Origin: Pelobates cultripes
Taxonomy: Eukaryota; Chordata; Amphibia; Anura; Pelobatidae
DNA length: 64,000 bases
Reading direction: 5' to 3'
NCBI GenBank assembly: GCA_933207985.1
Contig: OW240913.1
Location: forward strand, 273,161,847 to 273,225,846
Positions 35,101 through 49,000 of this stretch are shown here, one piece after another. A program made the translations under genes and the position numbers. Within the stretch, counting starts at the first letter, position 1. Each line of letters opens with the position of its first letter. The notes beneath the pieces were generated by a model. The model had not been told where the DNA came from. It saw nothing but the letters and a program-made list of their open reading frames with translations, and did not search any database.

Positions 35101-38100
35101 TGTGTCTAACTTGTCTGTTTACAACTACATGTCTGTTCGTCCACCCATTGTAAAGCGCTGTGAAATTTGTTGGTGCTATATAAATAATAACATAATAATA
35201 ATAATAAAACACAAATGGTTGATTCATCAATTATCTTCAAATCAGGTTTCCTATAAACACCAGTGTACATACAATGTACTCATACACCTTAAAGGGACAC
35301 TATAGTCACCAGAACAACTACAGCTAATTGAATTTGTTCTGGTGAGTAGAATCATTACCTTCAGGCTTTTTGCTGTAAACACGGTCTTTTCAGAGAAAAT
35401 GCAGAGTTTACATTACAGCCCAGTGATAACTTCACTGGACACTCCTCAGATAGCTGTTAGAGATCCTTCCTGGGTCATGACTGCCTAAAATGCATCCAAA
35501 CATTCAGTGTCTCCTCCCTCTGCATGCAGACACTGAACTTTCCTCATAGAGATTCATTGATTCAATTCATCTCTATGAGGAGATGCTGATTGGCCAGGGC
35601 TGTGTTTGAATCATGCTGGCTCTGCCCCTGATCTGCCTCTTTGTCAGTCTCAGCCAATCCTTAGGGAAGCATTGTGATTGGATCAGGCTACTACTTCTGA
35701 TGATGTCAGCAAACTGCTCGTTTTTTTTAGGCAAACAGCATGCAGATATACAGCTTCAGGCTTGAATACAGTAAGATGTTGCTATATTTATGGAGGCATG
35801 AGGGGCCCAGGGGGGCTAGATGGTGGTTTTTAACACTGTAGGGTCAGGAATACATGTTTGTGTTCCTGACAGAACAGTGATCCTTTAATTGCCCTAATTG
35901 TAAAGCCTCAGCAAACAACAGGGTCCCAAGTTTGTTCTCGGCAAATTTAATTTACACCTTTGTTGTGATATAGTCCATAAAATAAAACAATTTGGAAATA
36001 TGCAAAATTTTACCAGTGCCTGAGACATTATTCCTACCTAATCTAAAATAGTCAAGTAGCAATATGTTCATGTGAAATAAAATAACTCTGTTTTATTAAT
36101 TTCCTGAAGAATGACAACTTACATGCCCCCGAGGACCTCAAGAGATACCAGATCTGGAGAGTATCCAATGGCCTGTATACTCATTGTTTCTGTCGTAAGT
36201 TTGACTTTTCTTCCTTTGTAGTTTTCCTTGCCATAGAGTAGTATGGCAGGTTCTGAAAACTCCTGAACAAATTAACAATAAACAAACATTTATTTCAAAT
36301 CACTGGGTAATGATTTTATGAACATTATCTTAAACCATTTTATTTTAAATGTGTGATTTATACACACACACACAAAATAAATATTTACTATCCATAAAGT
36401 TAGCGGCGTTGGGAACAAGTTAAAATAGAGAATAGATAAAAAATAATTAAATAAGCCATTAACAAGACAAACAATAGCACCTACTACATAACACTAAAGC
36501 TTTGTTTATGGTTTGTAGAGAGGAAGCTGTAAGTGGAATATCTTCAGTAGAAAAATGAAATGTGTAGAGGCTTATGGGATACAACTGCACTGAAATTTAT
36601 GGAATATGCAGAAAGGTTTATTATAAAACCATTTGAGCACAGAATTGGCTGAGAGTTCTTCTGACGTTTAATGGGAGCTTTGTGAATACTCCAAAAACTT
36701 GTGTTGTGCAGGAAATGTAGGCATATGGCCCAAACCCAGGGAACAATAGGATTGGCCAAGTGTGTTTCAGTCACAAGAACATCTTTATTATTGTTAATTA
36801 ATATTTTTTTTTTTTTTTTGGCATCTTATAGTTATCTTGAAAATGCTATTTATTTTTCTCAATAAAAAAATTAATTAAGAGGACAGTCCAGTGATTTAAA
36901 GTTCACACTAATCTTCATCGAAAGTATAAATCTATGTTTTCTATTTGTTAGATTCATCTTGTGCCCATTGTATTTTACATGTAAGTTTAACATGTAAACA
37001 TACTTTGTAATTAAAAAGTAAGCCTTACCTAGCTTGTAAAAGCATCAGTGTCATTATCTTGGAAGGGCTAACCGCCTATTAAACATTATTATAGCTGCTT
37101 TTGTGTACGAACATGCACCTTCTTGTTTACAGAACAAATTACTGTACAAATTCGCATTGAAAAGAACACCTCAATATTTTATAAGGTGTGACCCTGATCA
37201 AAGCAAGCCTGCCACCTGTCATTCCCCCGAAATTACAATCTAGGTCTCCTTAAGAAAGATAAATCACAAAGCAGCATATACTACTAATTTTTACTCGGGT
37301 TACTCTGTACTTATTCCCAATATTATATGGCATATTCTAAGTAATGGCTCAATAATACTATACACAGTGACATAGGTAAGCAGGAATTTTGACATTTAAT
37401 AAAAAATTAATGCAAAATATGTATTTGCTATCACATTTTTAAACTGACTAATGAACTGCATACATTTCTATGTAACACTACTGTGTCTTCTTTTACTCTA
37501 TTACCATCGCTATCGTTTTCAAAATGTCCCCCCCTTTGATCAGGTTTATTCCCTATATTCACAGCTCTTTTCATTGTCTTTTTTTCAATTCCTCTCCCAC
37601 CCTCGTAGTCCACCATGCATTCACGAAAGGTAAACATTAGGTAAGATACTGGATTTATCAATGGTTACCGCCCTTTCATATGAAATAAAGTGAGGCAGTG
37701 TCAGCCATGTAGAACAGTTAGAATAGTAATCAGATTCTCATTTTTGTCTAATTCTACTATGTAATAAAAAATAAAAAAAACACACACTCTTGAAAACAAT
37801 ACTTACATATTTTATCATCTGTAGTGATCGAATAACTGTGTCATGTTGACATCCCATAGCACATAAATTGGTGAAGTTTCCCTCTTCCAGAACCCAAAGG
37901 TTACCTGAGAAATCTTCCTTGTCATACACAGCCCACCTGCATTAAAACAATTCTATTAATAAACAACGTAACAGAGGAAACCACTACAACCATCTCAAGT
38001 CACATCACTGTAAAATTCAAATTTTTGAGTTGAATGACACCTATACACAAAATGTACACATTTGAAGGCACATTGACACGTGTACCCAGCGGGTGTGTTA

Positions 38101-41100
38101 AATTCATGACACCATAGTTTAACTCCAACAACCTTCCATTAATTCATATCATCATCCTTGAGTAGTGATGTAATGGTGGTTAACTTATGGTAATCTCCGG
38201 ACAGCTTCCGAGGTCAGGTGACCTACAGATGGAATGTTTAAGTAGATTTATAATATTTAAATACATTACCAGAGTTTGTCAATTTAAGAAGAAAATTTAT
38301 TTCAGTGTGTGAGTGCTTATGAATTCCAGCTGTTCTGCAGAGTCCAAGTTTCACTCCGTTGTATTTTTAAGAACAATGAGAATGCAAAAATATATTTTGC
38401 TTCTTTATAGAGAAAGCAAAATTTATTTTTTGAAAACAAAGGGTACTAGGAATTCGTTTTTCATCTGGTGCTCTTGAAAGTTAAGATAAGGGATCCAGTC
38501 CTGGATTGAGAGAGCCTCTGTTTTTATAGAACATGCTAGGAAATCTTTGCTCGATCTCTACACAGATGTGAAATGTAACTCAATGTAATGTATCTCAAAT
38601 CACCAGTCATTATTTCCCACTAACTACACACATGGACAAAATAAGCTTTGGTACATGCAGGCGAAAAACTCCATATATTTAATCAATTTTAATTTCTGAG
38701 ATGTCATAATCAATCCTCTGAACTCCTCTAAGGGCAGTGGAGGTTAGTTTAGGTATATGTGCAAGGCAAAAAAGGCACAATACAATCATTACCACAATAC
38801 TTGTAATTAAAGAAACACTAAAGTGACAGGAATACCAACATGTATTCCTGACCCTGTAGTGTTAAAACCCAAATTTAGTTGGCTTGCCACCCCAAACCCC
38901 CTTACCTTAAAACGTACCTTATTTGCAGCCTCCACCCCCTCCCCAATCTGTCTCTTTGGCTGACATAATCAGAATTGATGATCTCAGCCAATTCAATGCT
39001 TTCCCACAGGGCTGAGATCGTCAAGGAGGCGGGGTGGGACCAAACAACATCTTGGCCAATAAGCATCTCCTCACAGAGATACATTGAATCAATGAATCTC
39101 TATGAGGAAAGGTCATAAAGATTCATTGATTCAATTAGAAAGCTTAGAACATCACTAGCCTAGGAAGCACATCCAGTGGCCATCTGAGGAGTGGCCATTG
39201 GAGGTGTCCCTGGGCTTTAATGTAAACACTGCCTTTTCTCTGAAAAGACCGTGTTTACTGCAAAAAGGCTGCAGGGACTGACTATACTCACCAAAACAAA
39301 TTTATTAAGCTGTGTTTGTTCTGGTAACTATAGTGTACCTTTAAAAAACTGTTTTGTTTTAGTTTATTCTTGCCATTTGTTTTCTGATTTGCATAAACTG
39401 AAAACAGGTGGATCAATAAGACAATGGCCTGTTGTAAATCTACAGCATTATGGCTGCTCAATGCTTAGTTGCATGAGTCAACAGATCTAATAATGCTTAC
39501 CTGCCCATAATAACTTTGCAAGATCTGGCTGTAAATGAATCCTCAATGTTCTTTGTATCTCCTTCAAATATGTATACTTGACCTTGAAAATCTGGCTCTG
39601 AAAACAATGCCACCTTAAAAGAGAGACAAAATATTGTGACCACTTTAAATGTTACAATATGGACAGAAATGCACTTTTACATCAGCCACTAACAGTGGCG
39701 TACCTAGCTTGGTTGCAAGGGTCGCAGCTGTGAGCAGGCCAGTCACTTTAGGGGCCCGGACGCAAGCAGGAACCCTGCGACCGTGAGCCAGTCGGTGGGT
39801 ACAGCCACTTCACTTGTAAGCGGCCCAGGCCACATGAGGGCCCCGCGAGTCCGGGCCCCTTACAATCACACAGATCTGGTCGGGGAGATCTTTTGATCTC
39901 CCTCCCGGGTCTTTGCAGAGTTTGCGCAGCAGGAAGGAGAAGAAGCTCTCTGCCTTCACATCCACACTGAGTGCCGGCTTTCCGAGCATTGCCACGGTAG
40001 CGCTCGATTACACATGGTGCCGGGACTCGCGGGAAGAGCCTTCACCCGGAAGAGGTGAAGGGAGAGAGCCTATGCAGCACCACCAGATCACCAGGGAATA
40101 TGCTGCCCTTTCCCTCAATGCTGGTAGGACACAGGGACGGGGAGATATATTCAATACATTAAAAAAATAAAAAATAAAAAATTACATTACAAAATAAATT
40201 TAAAAAAAACCAAAAATGCTTCCCTTTTAGCCCCCACAGCCCTTAGCCTACCCAGCAAACATGCTCTCACACACAATGCATCCCTACACACGCGCACACA
40301 CATACACAATATGCATCCCTTACACACACACACACACACACACAAACACAGAAACAGACACTAGTTATTGAGACGGAGGGAATGACACACATGGGAGGGC
40401 TGGGACAGAGGCAATGGCACACATGGAGGGGCTCGGGGAATGCGATGCATGAAAGGGCTGGGGGGGTATGAGATGCATGGAGGGGCTAGGGAGGGGGGTC
40501 AGCACAATTTTTGCACCAGGGCCCAATGATTTCTAGTTACTTCTCTGGTCACTATTGAATGTCAACCTGTTACAGATACTACATGGGGTTCAAAAGATTG
40601 TTTTGGTCTTTTCTACTTTTTTTTTAGTATGTACACGATTGCACTGCTGCTTTTCTGCACTTTAAATTCTGTATAACTTGATTTATAGCTGTTGGAGAAT
40701 GTAGGCAAAATATGGGATTAGATGTGAGTGCAATACTCACAAAACAATGACGCTAAATATTAAGAAAAGTTTTATGTTGAGAATTTTTCTTGTAAGTGCA
40801 ATACATAGATTATTACTTTTTGCTCTTTTGATTGATGTTGTTTATTGGGGATTGATCACTTTTACTTTAACATGACCACATTATACTAAAACACAAAACA
40901 ACACAACTAACAAGACAGAAGCCACAGCTGATCAAGTACTCAGGGTTTATTAGTACCATTAAATTGGGTAATAGTAACATCCCCTGGATGTTGGGCAAAA
41001 GTAACATCACCAGGAAGTACCTAGAAACCAGAGCAATGTGAATGCACTTTTCCTGGTTAACTACTTTATTATTAAAGATGTAAACAGACACAAAAATATA

Positions 41101-43036
41101 TATTTTTTGGGGGTAGCAGCTTTTTTTGTGCTTTCATGGAGGTCTTCAGGGCCTTGCAGTTTCCCTTTGACAGTGCTCCAGCTGTGTGTCCATTGACTGT
41201 TTTTGCATGACACGTGCTTGTTTAATTTTATACTAGAAGTCAGTGTCAGCTTATTGTTGCTGTGCCTTGCACTATTTGATTTAAGGAACTTTTTCATGCA
41301 GAATGTTTTTAGACTATAACAGATTTTATACGGAGATTATGTACCTTTTGTAATGGCGCAACACACCTCCACGATCAAATACGGATTCTGGAATTTCTAG
41401 GCAAATCTTTGTGGCAATCGTTTAACTTCCTTTTGTGGGGTCCCAGGGAGAATATTGCAGTACTTGAACATACCACTGTTATCTCAAACTCACAGTTATG
41501 TCTTTCTTTTTTACCTTGTTCTGGCTGTTAGCCCTTGCATGTTGTAAAAAAATCTATGCTGCCATGCAAATTGTATACTCTACAAATCTGTATCATTTGT
41601 GAAGTTTTAAATAAAGCATTAAGAAATATATATACTAGATAGAAGTCTGGTAAGGTTGTAAGAGTATTGTTATTAGATGCTGCCCTAGGGTAGGGGTCGA
41701 TAACATTGGCACTCCCAACAAATGTTTGATATTGTAAAGCGCTACGGAATCTGTTGGCGCCATATAAATGGCAATAATAATAATAATAATATTTGTATTT
41801 CTTATGATACCCACATTTCTAAACCATATCAAGAGATGGTGATCACAGGAATTATAGTTTAGGTTAGCCATCACTAAGCTAAGGCAAAATGAAAGGTTCT
41901 TCTTTCACTGACTTAAGCTACCCAAACAATGGACAGGATCTACAGATATTTTTATAGTTTGTTATACTGCCTTCCACTTACCTTAAAACCTCCTCTGGGA
42001 TTTTCAATGGCATCCTTTGAAGAAAAGAGGAAAGAAAGAAAAAAAACAAAAAAAAGATCAGTGAGATCAGTCAGTGAAATTAGTGAAACATTTTCAACTT
42101 TAAAGGGACACTATTGCGGAATAAGATTAGGTTAAGGATTAGGTTTATATTTAAAGGGACACTATAATCACCAACACTACTTTAGCTTAATGAAGCAGTT
42201 TGGGTGTATATATAATTCCTCTGCAGTCTCACTGCTCAATTATTTGTCATTTAGGAGTTAAATAACTTTGTTTCTGTTTATGCAGCCCTAGCCACACCTC
42301 CCTTGGCTGAGACTGACACACCTGCATGAAAAAATTGGTTTTGTTTTCAATTAACTTACTTCAAAAGTACACACAGGAGCTGAGTATTAGATCAGGGGGC
42401 TTCTGCATGGTCTAGAAGGCTATTAAAGGACCACTCTAGGCACCCAGACCACTTCAGCTTAATGAAGTGGTCTGGGTTCCAGGTCCCTCTAGGATTAACC
42501 CTTTTTTTTATAAACATAGCAGTTTCAGAGAAACTGCTATGTTTATAATAGGGTTAATCAGCCTCCAAATCCTCTAGCGGCTGTCTCATTGACGGCGCTA
42601 GAGGCGCGCGATACTTCTCACTGTGAAAATCACAGTGAGAACATAGCGTTCATAGAAAGCATTATGAATGCTTTCCTATGAGACCGGCTGAATGCGCGCG
42701 CAGCTCTTGCCGCGCGTGCGCATTCAGCCGAATGGGAGGATCGGAGGCGGAGAGCTCCCTGCCCGGCGCTGGAAAAAAGGTACGTTTTACCCCTTTCCTC
42801 TCCCCAGAGCTGGGCGGGGGGGCACCCTCAGGGCACTATAGTGGTCCTTTAAAGCAGGAGATAATAAATTAAAAATTTAACAGAATGTGCAATAAAGAAA
42901 GTTTAAACATTAGATGCCACTTTACAGGAAGTGTTAAGGAAGGCCGTGTAACACAGGGAGGTGTGACTAGGGCTGTATAAACAAAGTGATTTAACTTCTA
43001 AATGGCAGTGAATTAAGCAGTAAGACTACAGGGGCA

Positions 43037-43090
<54 letters not shown>

Positions 43091-46000
43091 CAGCTAATTT
43101 GGTGATTATAGTGTCCCTTTAATTTCCAAACAAAGTAAAGAAAAATCAGGACTTCAATACACAAAATGTTTTGAACATTAAATTATATCATTAATCACTA
43201 AAAGATTTTTAGCCAATATACACAAGGGTTTATATAGATGTCTTGATTTTCTGTCTTCATTATAAGACACTTTCAACTGTTTCACAGTACCCTAAATCTG
43301 GAAAATCAAAATTTTCTCTTCCATATACATTTTTAGAGTAATTGGCTGTAGATAGGGAACATCAAATGTAATGTACTCTCATTGGTCTAGTTTTATAGGT
43401 GCAACTCTATAGCTATAATTCTCAATCACCTTAAAATGAGAGCAGGACATTTTGTATTTTAAACTGGTAAATTTTCTTCTCTTTTTGTATAGTACAAATG
43501 CTTTCCTTCACAGATCTGATTTCAATCAACACTTTAATAGCTAGTTTTGACCACTGTGACTGTAACCTTATTAAAAGAACACTAAAACATTAGGAATATA
43601 AACCTGTATTCCTAAATGTTTAAGTGTTCCTGTCCTTAGTTACATGTGCCCCATAAAAATAATACAACAGAGGTTTTAAAGGACCACTATAGTGCCAGGA
43701 AAACATACTCGTTTTCCTGGGATTATAGTGCCCTGAGGGTGGCCCCCACCCTCAGGGTCCCCCTCCCGCAGGGCTCTAGGGGGAGAGGAAAGGGGTTAAA
43801 TTTACCTTTTTTCAGGAGCCGGGCGGGGAGCTCTCCTCCTCCTCTCCGCCTCTGATCCTCCTCTTCGGCTGAATGCGCATGCGTGGCAGGAGCTGCGCGC
43901 GCATCCAGCCAGTCTCACAATGCTTTCCTATGAACGCTGGCATCTTCTCACTGTGATTTTCACAGAGAGAAGCACGCAAACGCCTCTAGCGGCTGTCAAT
44001 GAGACAGCCACTAGAGGCTTAAGAGGCTGGATTAACCCTAATATAAACATAGCAGTTTCTCTGAAACTGCTATGTTTATAAAAAAAAAAGGGTTAATCCT
44101 AGAGGGACCTGGCACCCAGACCACTTAATTAAGCTGAAGTGGTCTGGGTGCCTAGAGTGGTCCTTTAACTTGCCCTTTTCCAAGTCTGGGGCTCCCTCAA
44201 TGCTGCTTACTTCTTCTACTCCTGCAACGTCATTGAGCATGCATGGCCTCCTCCGGCATGGTCTGATCGAATACTCGTCATAGAGGAGCATTGGAGAACT
44301 GATGCGCCTGAGTGCCGTGCAGGTATCCTTGATTCCCCATAGGAAATCATTGCTTTCCTATGGGTGCCTCCCTCGTCACATGGCAGAGTTTTACTTGGTC
44401 TTTGCTGCAGAAGCACCTCCCGTGGATGCCAGTGTAACAGCCACTGTAGGAGAGTTTACCCCTTTAAGGTAAACTGCAAAAAGGCAATGTTTTACCTTTG
44501 GTTAAATTGAGAGGACCTTTGCCCATATTGATATCATATTGACCACCATAGGCCTAAATTACATAGTCCCTCCCTCAACCACAACATTGGGTGAGGGGGT
44601 TCTTCTACTTTCAAATAATTTAATTACATGAAAGGATCTGGTAGTTCAATCTTTGTAATTAAAAGAACGATTCAATTGCAAGATAGCAAATCGGTCCTCG
44701 TTTCTTTTGTTGTATTCCGCTTTTGGCCATTTGTCTTTCTAAAGAATGGTTGAATTGCTCAAATTTTTTTCATCCGAAAATGAATGCCCAAGTATCATGC
44801 TCAATAATAGGAGCTTAACATGCATGTAAGAAATAATAATTATCAAACTGTAACCCAACAACTGTCTGGCAGTAAATCACCACTGAATCAATTATATAAA
44901 ATTGCATAATCTACCCTTCTGTAAGGGACATTCTGCTGTACTGGATGAAGATAGTCTTACCAGCACGATAGGTTGAACAGAAGAAATCTTGGCATTCTTT
45001 GCTCCCCAGTCACTGAAATTACGGTACATTCCTTTTTCCAATATATACTGCTCCCCAGTAAAATCAGGTGTTTCATAGGCCACCCACCTGTAAAACAGAG
45101 ACCATTTGAGCAAGTGGAAATACAGGTAAGTTCTGTTATGTTAGTGGATTTGTTTTTTGAGTTTTCTAATTTTTTTAAGAGGGGGAAAAGCTCTCTGAAG
45201 TACAGGAAATATATTGGTATTACATTTAAACTCCTGCTACAAGACACAATGTTTATATGTGACACATTTTTAGCAAGTTTCTCTTTTGTGAAGATCAACA
45301 GTGAGAGTAAGAGTAGTAGGTCTTTCATACAGGTCCATGGGGATTTTACTTCCAATGTATCACTAAAGAATGTCTGCATACTTGGGTCAATTAAGAGTTA
45401 AAATGATTTGGTTTAACTATAATGAACTGGTTCATTACATTCATTATGAGGAGATTAGGTTTTCCTAGAAAAACCTGAAAGTTAAATGCTGGATAAGATA
45501 AGATAGTAATATCTTAAAGAAACTGAAGACTTGCCAATGTGTAAGTGTTGTACTTTACTTTCACTCTGTAACAAATCACTTTTGGATTTATTCACTGAAC
45601 TGGGAATTGTGGAGAACAGACACATCGCACATTTTAGTAGTTGAAATCAAAACATTCTTCACATCATCTATTGTTGCTACTTGACTATGTTGGTCAATAA
45701 TCTCCTAAAATCTGAACTTGGCAGTTCTGCGAATATCCTGTTTAAAGGCATTTGTGCTCTTTGTTCACCATAATCTCACTGATATATTAGAACATTTCAC
45801 TGCGTGATTATAGATCACAGCTACATATTACAAATAGTATATCCTTTATTTTTGTGAGAAGCAAACATTATTTTTGAAAAACACCATCTGATCATAGTAA
45901 GATTATTGTGCTTGATTAGCTGAGAAACTGCCATCGGCACACAGCTTTGACATTCCAAAACTGGTTATAGAAACAATCATGGCTCTATACGTACGAACAC

Positions 46001-49000
46001 ACAAACAATGTTAATAAATAGTTTCGTTTTCACTGCACTAAATTAAACACTTGGGTGTTTCTAGCACTACTGACACAAGTGCATCTTCCTTCATTTTTCT
46101 CTAAATTCTTCTGAGCTCTCTGCCCTACTGGTTATAGTTGTATAGCAGTTGGGCTACTAGGCAGCATTGGGCTAATTACTTTTTTGAGGTACTGCAGATA
46201 CCTTGTCAACATGCATACATGTTTTTTATAATAGGAGAAAAATAAATGTATATCGGTTAAGGCTATAATAGGCGTATGTTAAAGAACTGTACGTGTGTAA
46301 TATCTTCAGGATAATGGACAGCCATTTCAATGAACAAAAACCATTGTGACTGTAATATAAAAGTCTCCATTTTACTCTCAGAGGAGGAAAACTGTGCATG
46401 CATGCTGTTGTCAGGAAACACTGATATTTCAGCCACTTCTTGGTGAAAGTGGCCCAACTATTTTTATTGGCTTTTTAACATAATGTGAAGATCAAATAAA
46501 AGTCCTGTGGGTCCTTTTAACTGTTTAATTTTTACTGTTACCGAGAGTCTCCCACTGTAGAAGCAGTGAAGCTGCTACTTAAAAGATTTGATTTCAGTTT
46601 AAATCTGGAAAGCAGCTTGTCTCAAATACAAGAAAGAGCTATTTTTGAAATGTTGTGGTTTTTTCATAAAGTGAAACACAAAAGTATAGTGACTAGATAA
46701 AACTTCATATATCATATTTGTTCTCACGATTTTGAAATGGTTGAGCTATTCTCAGAGCTAAGCCTGGGTTCAGGTCTGTGAGCCAAAGTAAAATGTGTAT
46801 TTTTGGAATGGGAAATTAAGTGGTCACGCACAACAGTTGCAGAACAAGCAGCTGACAGAAAATTTAGAGCAGAAAATCTAAATTTGTAACAGTACACAGA
46901 ATGCCAGTAGGAAGTTACCATTAGAATGGTACAAACTATTTCAAATACAAGCAACAGATTTCCAGCTGTCTTGGCATTCAGCTTTAATAGTCCTGTCTTT
47001 TCTTAATACTGACATGGGAGAGGTTTGTGCCTCTATAAAGAAACGTACACAAATATACACAGTCATAGTAACTTACACTCCACTTAGGACATTAACAGAC
47101 TGCGTCCTTAGTCCATAGCCGGTCTCCTCCATGTTTGATATAATTCCCAAAACATTGATATTTGGCCCTTTCTCGTCAAAATCTTTTTCGCTGTACATTG
47201 TCATGTGCGATGCTGAGAAGTCCTGTTAAGTAAATAAAAGAAGAGTAAAATAGAACTCTTAATTCTCTAGTAGTTACTGCTGCATGTTCCCTCATTTCCA
47301 CTCTACCGGTAGCAAGAGGGAGAAAAAAAAAAGAGAGAGCGAGAGAGAGAACAAACTTTAGATAATGTGGCAGAGACCCAAATTCAGGATGGTCTACCTG
47401 AATTTGAGACCGCTGTAATATTAATCAAAATTAATGAAAAAAGGAGCTTACAGATAAAATTGGCCGTAGTGATTGTAACAATCCATTGAAGCCACCCCAC
47501 TGTCTCCAGTCTTCATAGTCGCCTTCTTCCAGCAAATATTGATGGCCTTCAAATCCTGGCTTCTCATAACCGACCCACCTGCAACACAAGATAATCAATG
47601 CTTGATTATATAGATATAATAAGTTCTATAAAACACAGCCTCTGATATCTGTCTGTATAGTTAAATTGCACATAATGATCATATTACTAAGGCAATCCTT
47701 CATACAGCCTATAGTGAGTATAAAGTAAAAAGCATGAGGGGTGATCATATTCCCACAAGTCATCGAGTGTGTACATATACTTGTGTCTTATTAAACAAAC
47801 ATGTAGATTAGACTATCATTGTTTGGCAAAGCAAGAGATGCAGTATCACCTAAAAAAATTCTCAGAGCAATACAGGGTTGGTTATGTTAGAAGGGATACT
47901 AGGAGCATATTGTAGCCTTGTTATTGTATAGAAACCGCACAAGTCTCCTTTATCAGTGTTACTCTGTTATTGGATGTACTTACAAGCCACTGAGGACTCT
48001 CAAGGAGCCAGCAGTGCTAAAAGGTAACAATGTTTCTTCTCCATCATTTTCCTGACTTCCCAGATCTTCTAGCTTTAGGATTTCTTTCTCAAACTCCACA
48101 TTCCGGCCTTCAAACAAGGGTTTCTCATAAATAATGATCTGGAATTTAAAGCAAATTAGAAGAATAAAACATTAGTGGGTTAAATAAGCAAGATGAAAAT
48201 AATCTCACAATAACTGGCTACAATGCCTAAATCCAAGATAGACAACCGTCTTTAGGCTGGTGAAGAATCATGGAATAGTTTAGAAACAATGCAAGATTCC
48301 AGATTTAGAATAGGAGTTTGATCCCAGGTCCTATACAAACCAATATGATATTTTTACCATAAACATTAGAGATGTTTTACATAAAATACCTGTAGTCTAC
48401 TTCAGATGTTTTCACACAAATCCATCACAACTCTCACTACTAAACTGCCATTGTTTACAATGTGGTTACCAGCACAGGGCTATTGCTTCATTAGCGGCCA
48501 CAGATTAAACAATTTAGATACGAAGTCTTAAGATTGTAATTAAGAAATTGGTCTCCATTGGATAGTGGAGAGTTTTCCTTACAACTAATTGCAAAAATAT
48601 TCCTTTTTGGCAATTGTTACCATCGTAAAGTTATTTTATTATGTAATGTTCTCTAAATTATACCACTGAGTAACAATGCGTCAATGAATAACTACATATT
48701 TATGACCTTATATAGAACATGCTCTAGATATTTCCACTACTCTACTTATCCTAAAGCTTTACATTTTTAATTTAAAAATCAACGTCCAATAAAATACCAA
48801 GGAGGATATGCCAAATTTTTATATGCACTAAGCAGATAATGCATTAAAAATTACCATACATATACCTTTAATGTTCTTTATGAGCAGAGTAAGTGATGAG
48901 AACCGCACCCAATCCCAACGGCCAAGGGTGCTCCAGAGCAGGACCAGCAATCCCAGTACAATAATCCAAGAAGAAAAAACTCACAGGCACTCCAACTTCA

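Larger units (their letters stand above)
42155..43118. mobile_element. Foldback TTAA element interrupted by a nested MITE
   Basis: Outer ends AAGGGACACTATAATCACC and GGTGATTATAGTGTCCC are perfectly complementary over most of their length and are flanked by TTAA (42151-42154, 43119-43122). The arms stay complementary inward for roughly 200 bases (CTCCTAAATGACA versus CTTCTAAATGGCA on the other strand, among others). The middle is split by the 422 base element at 42427-42848. An AT/AC microsatellite at 43039-43091 lies in the right arm. Confidence 0.8.

Noticed and set aside
39810..40170. Two frames in a GC-rich stretch with CpGs, considered as a small gene or CpG-island promoter
   Set aside because: The stretch is inside a hAT-like repeat with a recognisable CAGTGGCG end and weak octamer duplication.
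43039..43091. Considered as a Z-DNA regulatory site
   Set aside because: It is a common AT/AC microsatellite within a transposon arm; no further support.
44957..45401. Long antisense and sense frames (140 and 142 codons) over exon j
   Set aside because: The real coding frame is the 127 base exon with flanking GT-AG borders; these run into the intron in other frames.
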